Assembly (NCBI GenBank): GCA_012513625.1
Contig: JAAZBW010000137.1
Coordinates: 1 to 13,461 of the forward strand
Reading direction: 5' to 3'
DNA from: Actinomycetales bacterium
Lineage (GTDB): Bacteria; Actinomycetota; Actinomycetes; Actinomycetales; Actinomycetaceae
Length of the DNA stretch: 13,461 nt
Shown: piece by piece, positions 12,642 through 13,461 of the stretch
Numbering within the stretch: position 1 is the first letter of the stretch
How the letters are laid out: each line of letters starts with the position of its first letter
Program-made: the position numbers and the translations under genes
Notes under the pieces: model-generated
Seen by the model: only the letters and a program-made list of their open reading frames with translations
What the model was told of the DNA's origin: nothing
Databases searched by the model: none

Positions 12642-13259
12642 CTACGTGACGGCGATGACCTCGCCGGTCTGGATCGAGTAGACGGCTCCCACCACGCGGA
12701 GCCTGCCGGCGGCCACGGCCTCCCGCACGGGGGCGGAGCGTTCGGTCAGCCCCGTCACCACGTCCTGAGCGTGCTGGGTGGGTGCGTCCGCCGGATCGGC
12801 CAGCGAGGTGCTGCGCCGGATGCCGGCAATCACCTCGGGCAGCATGCCGGGCAGGTCCGCGTACTCATCCATTCCGGACGTGGCAAGGTGCCGGGCGGTG
12901 GCGAGGGCGCCGCACAGGTGGTGGGTCAGCACCACCACGAGCGGGACCTCCAATTCCACCACGGCATACTCCACGGATCCGATCGAGGAGATCGAGAGCG
13001 TGGGCCCCACCGCCCGCACCGCGAAAATATCCCCGTAGCCCTGGTCGAAGACGATCTCGAGTGGAACCCGTGAATCCGAGCAGCCGAGCACGGCCGCGAT
13101 CGGTCGCTGGCCCGAGACCACCGCCTCCCGCGCGTCCTGGGAGCGCCGCGGATAGTCGGGGGTTCCGTCCCGCAGCCTCTGGTTACCCGCAAGGAGTTCG
13201 GCCCACGCCTCATCCGGGGTGGCGCCGCCGCCCGGGAGGTCGAGCTCGCCGCGGATCAT
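12642..13259 (-). CDS. Beta-class carbonic anhydrase
   Basis: This zinc enzyme interconverts CO2 and bicarbonate in the cytosol, feeding carboxylation reactions. The 205-residue protein has the ligand motif CSDSR (C60, D62, R64) and THHLCGA, in which H113 and C116 complete the zinc site. The family Asp-Arg dyad is thus present. The usual NAG segment after the first motif reads RAVGPTL, and the glycine before the zinc histidine is T112; both are modest departures. The ATG at 13259 overlaps the xseB stop as ATGA, so it is probably translated with xseB from one mRNA. The two have no known functional tie. It converges on phoH at the shared hairpin. Confidence 0.93.
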   Translation of the reverse strand: MIRGELDLPGGGATPDEAWAELLAGNQRLRDGTPDYPRRSQDAREAVVSGQRPIAAVLGCSDSRVPLEIVFDQGYGDIFAVRAVGPTLSISSIGSVEYAVVELEVPLVVVLTHHLCGALATARHLATSGMDEYADLPGMLPEVIAGIRRSTSLADPADAPTQHAQDVVTGLTERSAPVREAVAAGRLRVVGAVYSIQTGEVIAVT

Positions 13260-13461
13260 GCGTCCACCTCCGTGGCGACGTCGGAGCTCCCCGGGGTCGC
13301 CCGGTCGTCAGTCGGTCCTGACCCACCTCGGGAGGTGACCTGGTCGAGCCGCTCGCGCGCGCCGTCGAGGATCTGCTGGCAGCGGGCGGCGAGTTCCTCG
13401 CCGCGTTCCCAGAGGGTGAGCGAGCTTTCGAGGGTGGCAGAGCCGGTCTCGAGGGAGCGGA
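13256..13461 (-). CDS. xseB: Exodeoxyribonuclease VII small subunit, C-terminal part (runs off right edge)
   Basis: XseB combines with XseA to form exonuclease VII, which degrades single-stranded DNA. About 67 C-terminal residues are visible. The family core LESSLTLWERGEELAAR, followed by CQQILDGARERLDQV, matches the helical XseB signature. A Gly/Ser/Asp/Thr-rich tail of about 25 residues follows. The start, and any xseA gene, lie beyond the right edge. The stop overlaps the carbonic anhydrase start by four bases. In M. tuberculosis, Rv1107c holds the corresponding place further along the same gene order. Confidence 0.9.
   Translation of the reverse strand, partial: RSLETGSATLESSLTLWERGEELAARCQQILDGARERLDQVTSRGGSGPTDDRATPGSSDVATEVDA

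Overview
This window looks like chromosomal DNA from a high-GC, mycothiol-producing actinobacterium. The evidence is very GC-rich coding sequence with frequent GTG starts and 4-base gene overlaps, a mycothiol S-conjugate amidase (Mca), a DUF4307 protein, a PIN-PhoH protein and a short-chain cis-prenyl transferase. From memory, the order greA - DUF4307 - mca - small membrane protein - TrhA/haemolysin III - cis-prenyl transferase, followed further on by PIN-PhoH and xseB, matches Mycobacterium tuberculosis Rv1080c-Rv1086, Rv1095 and Rv1107c. A shikimate-pathway operon and an epimerase gene sit inside this backbone. Genus cannot be fixed from the sequence; a Micrococcales/Actinomycetales-type organism is an inference.

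Layout from left to right. 1-761: 5' part of greA and the DUF4307 membrane protein gene, both leftward. 914-2305: mca and a small membrane protein gene, both rightward. 2330-4431: a PPK2-type polyphosphate kinase and a TrhA/PAQR membrane protein, both leftward, separated by a 51/47-bp tandem repeat. 4432-4584: divergent control region with a tandem palindromic, operator-like element. 4585-5352: cis-prenyl transferase. 5516-6484: NAD-dependent epimerase-like gene bracketed by repeat arrays. 6720-10927: leftward operon aroA-aroE-aroKB-aroQ. 11206-12549: PIN-PhoH. 12642-13461: beta-carbonic anhydrase and the 3' part of xseB, leftward and overlapping.

The aro genes form one overlapping unit covering five consecutive steps, from DAHP to EPSP: AroB, AroQ, AroE, AroK and AroA. 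Shikimate kinase and dehydroquinate synthase are fused in one 538-residue protein. DAHP synthase and chorismate synthase are not in the window.

The most unusual non-coding feature is a repeat family built on a CGAC/GTGTGTGG core. It occurs as two approximately 34-bp tandem arrays on either side of the epimerase gene, with a perfect 22-bp inverted repeat between the two flanks. It also forms long near-perfect hairpins in both repeat-bearing convergent gene junctions, epimerase/aroQ and phoH/carbonic anhydrase. Its role is unknown; transcription termination, a mobile-element remnant or a protein-binding site are all possible. No tRNA, rRNA, transposase or CRISPR array was seen.
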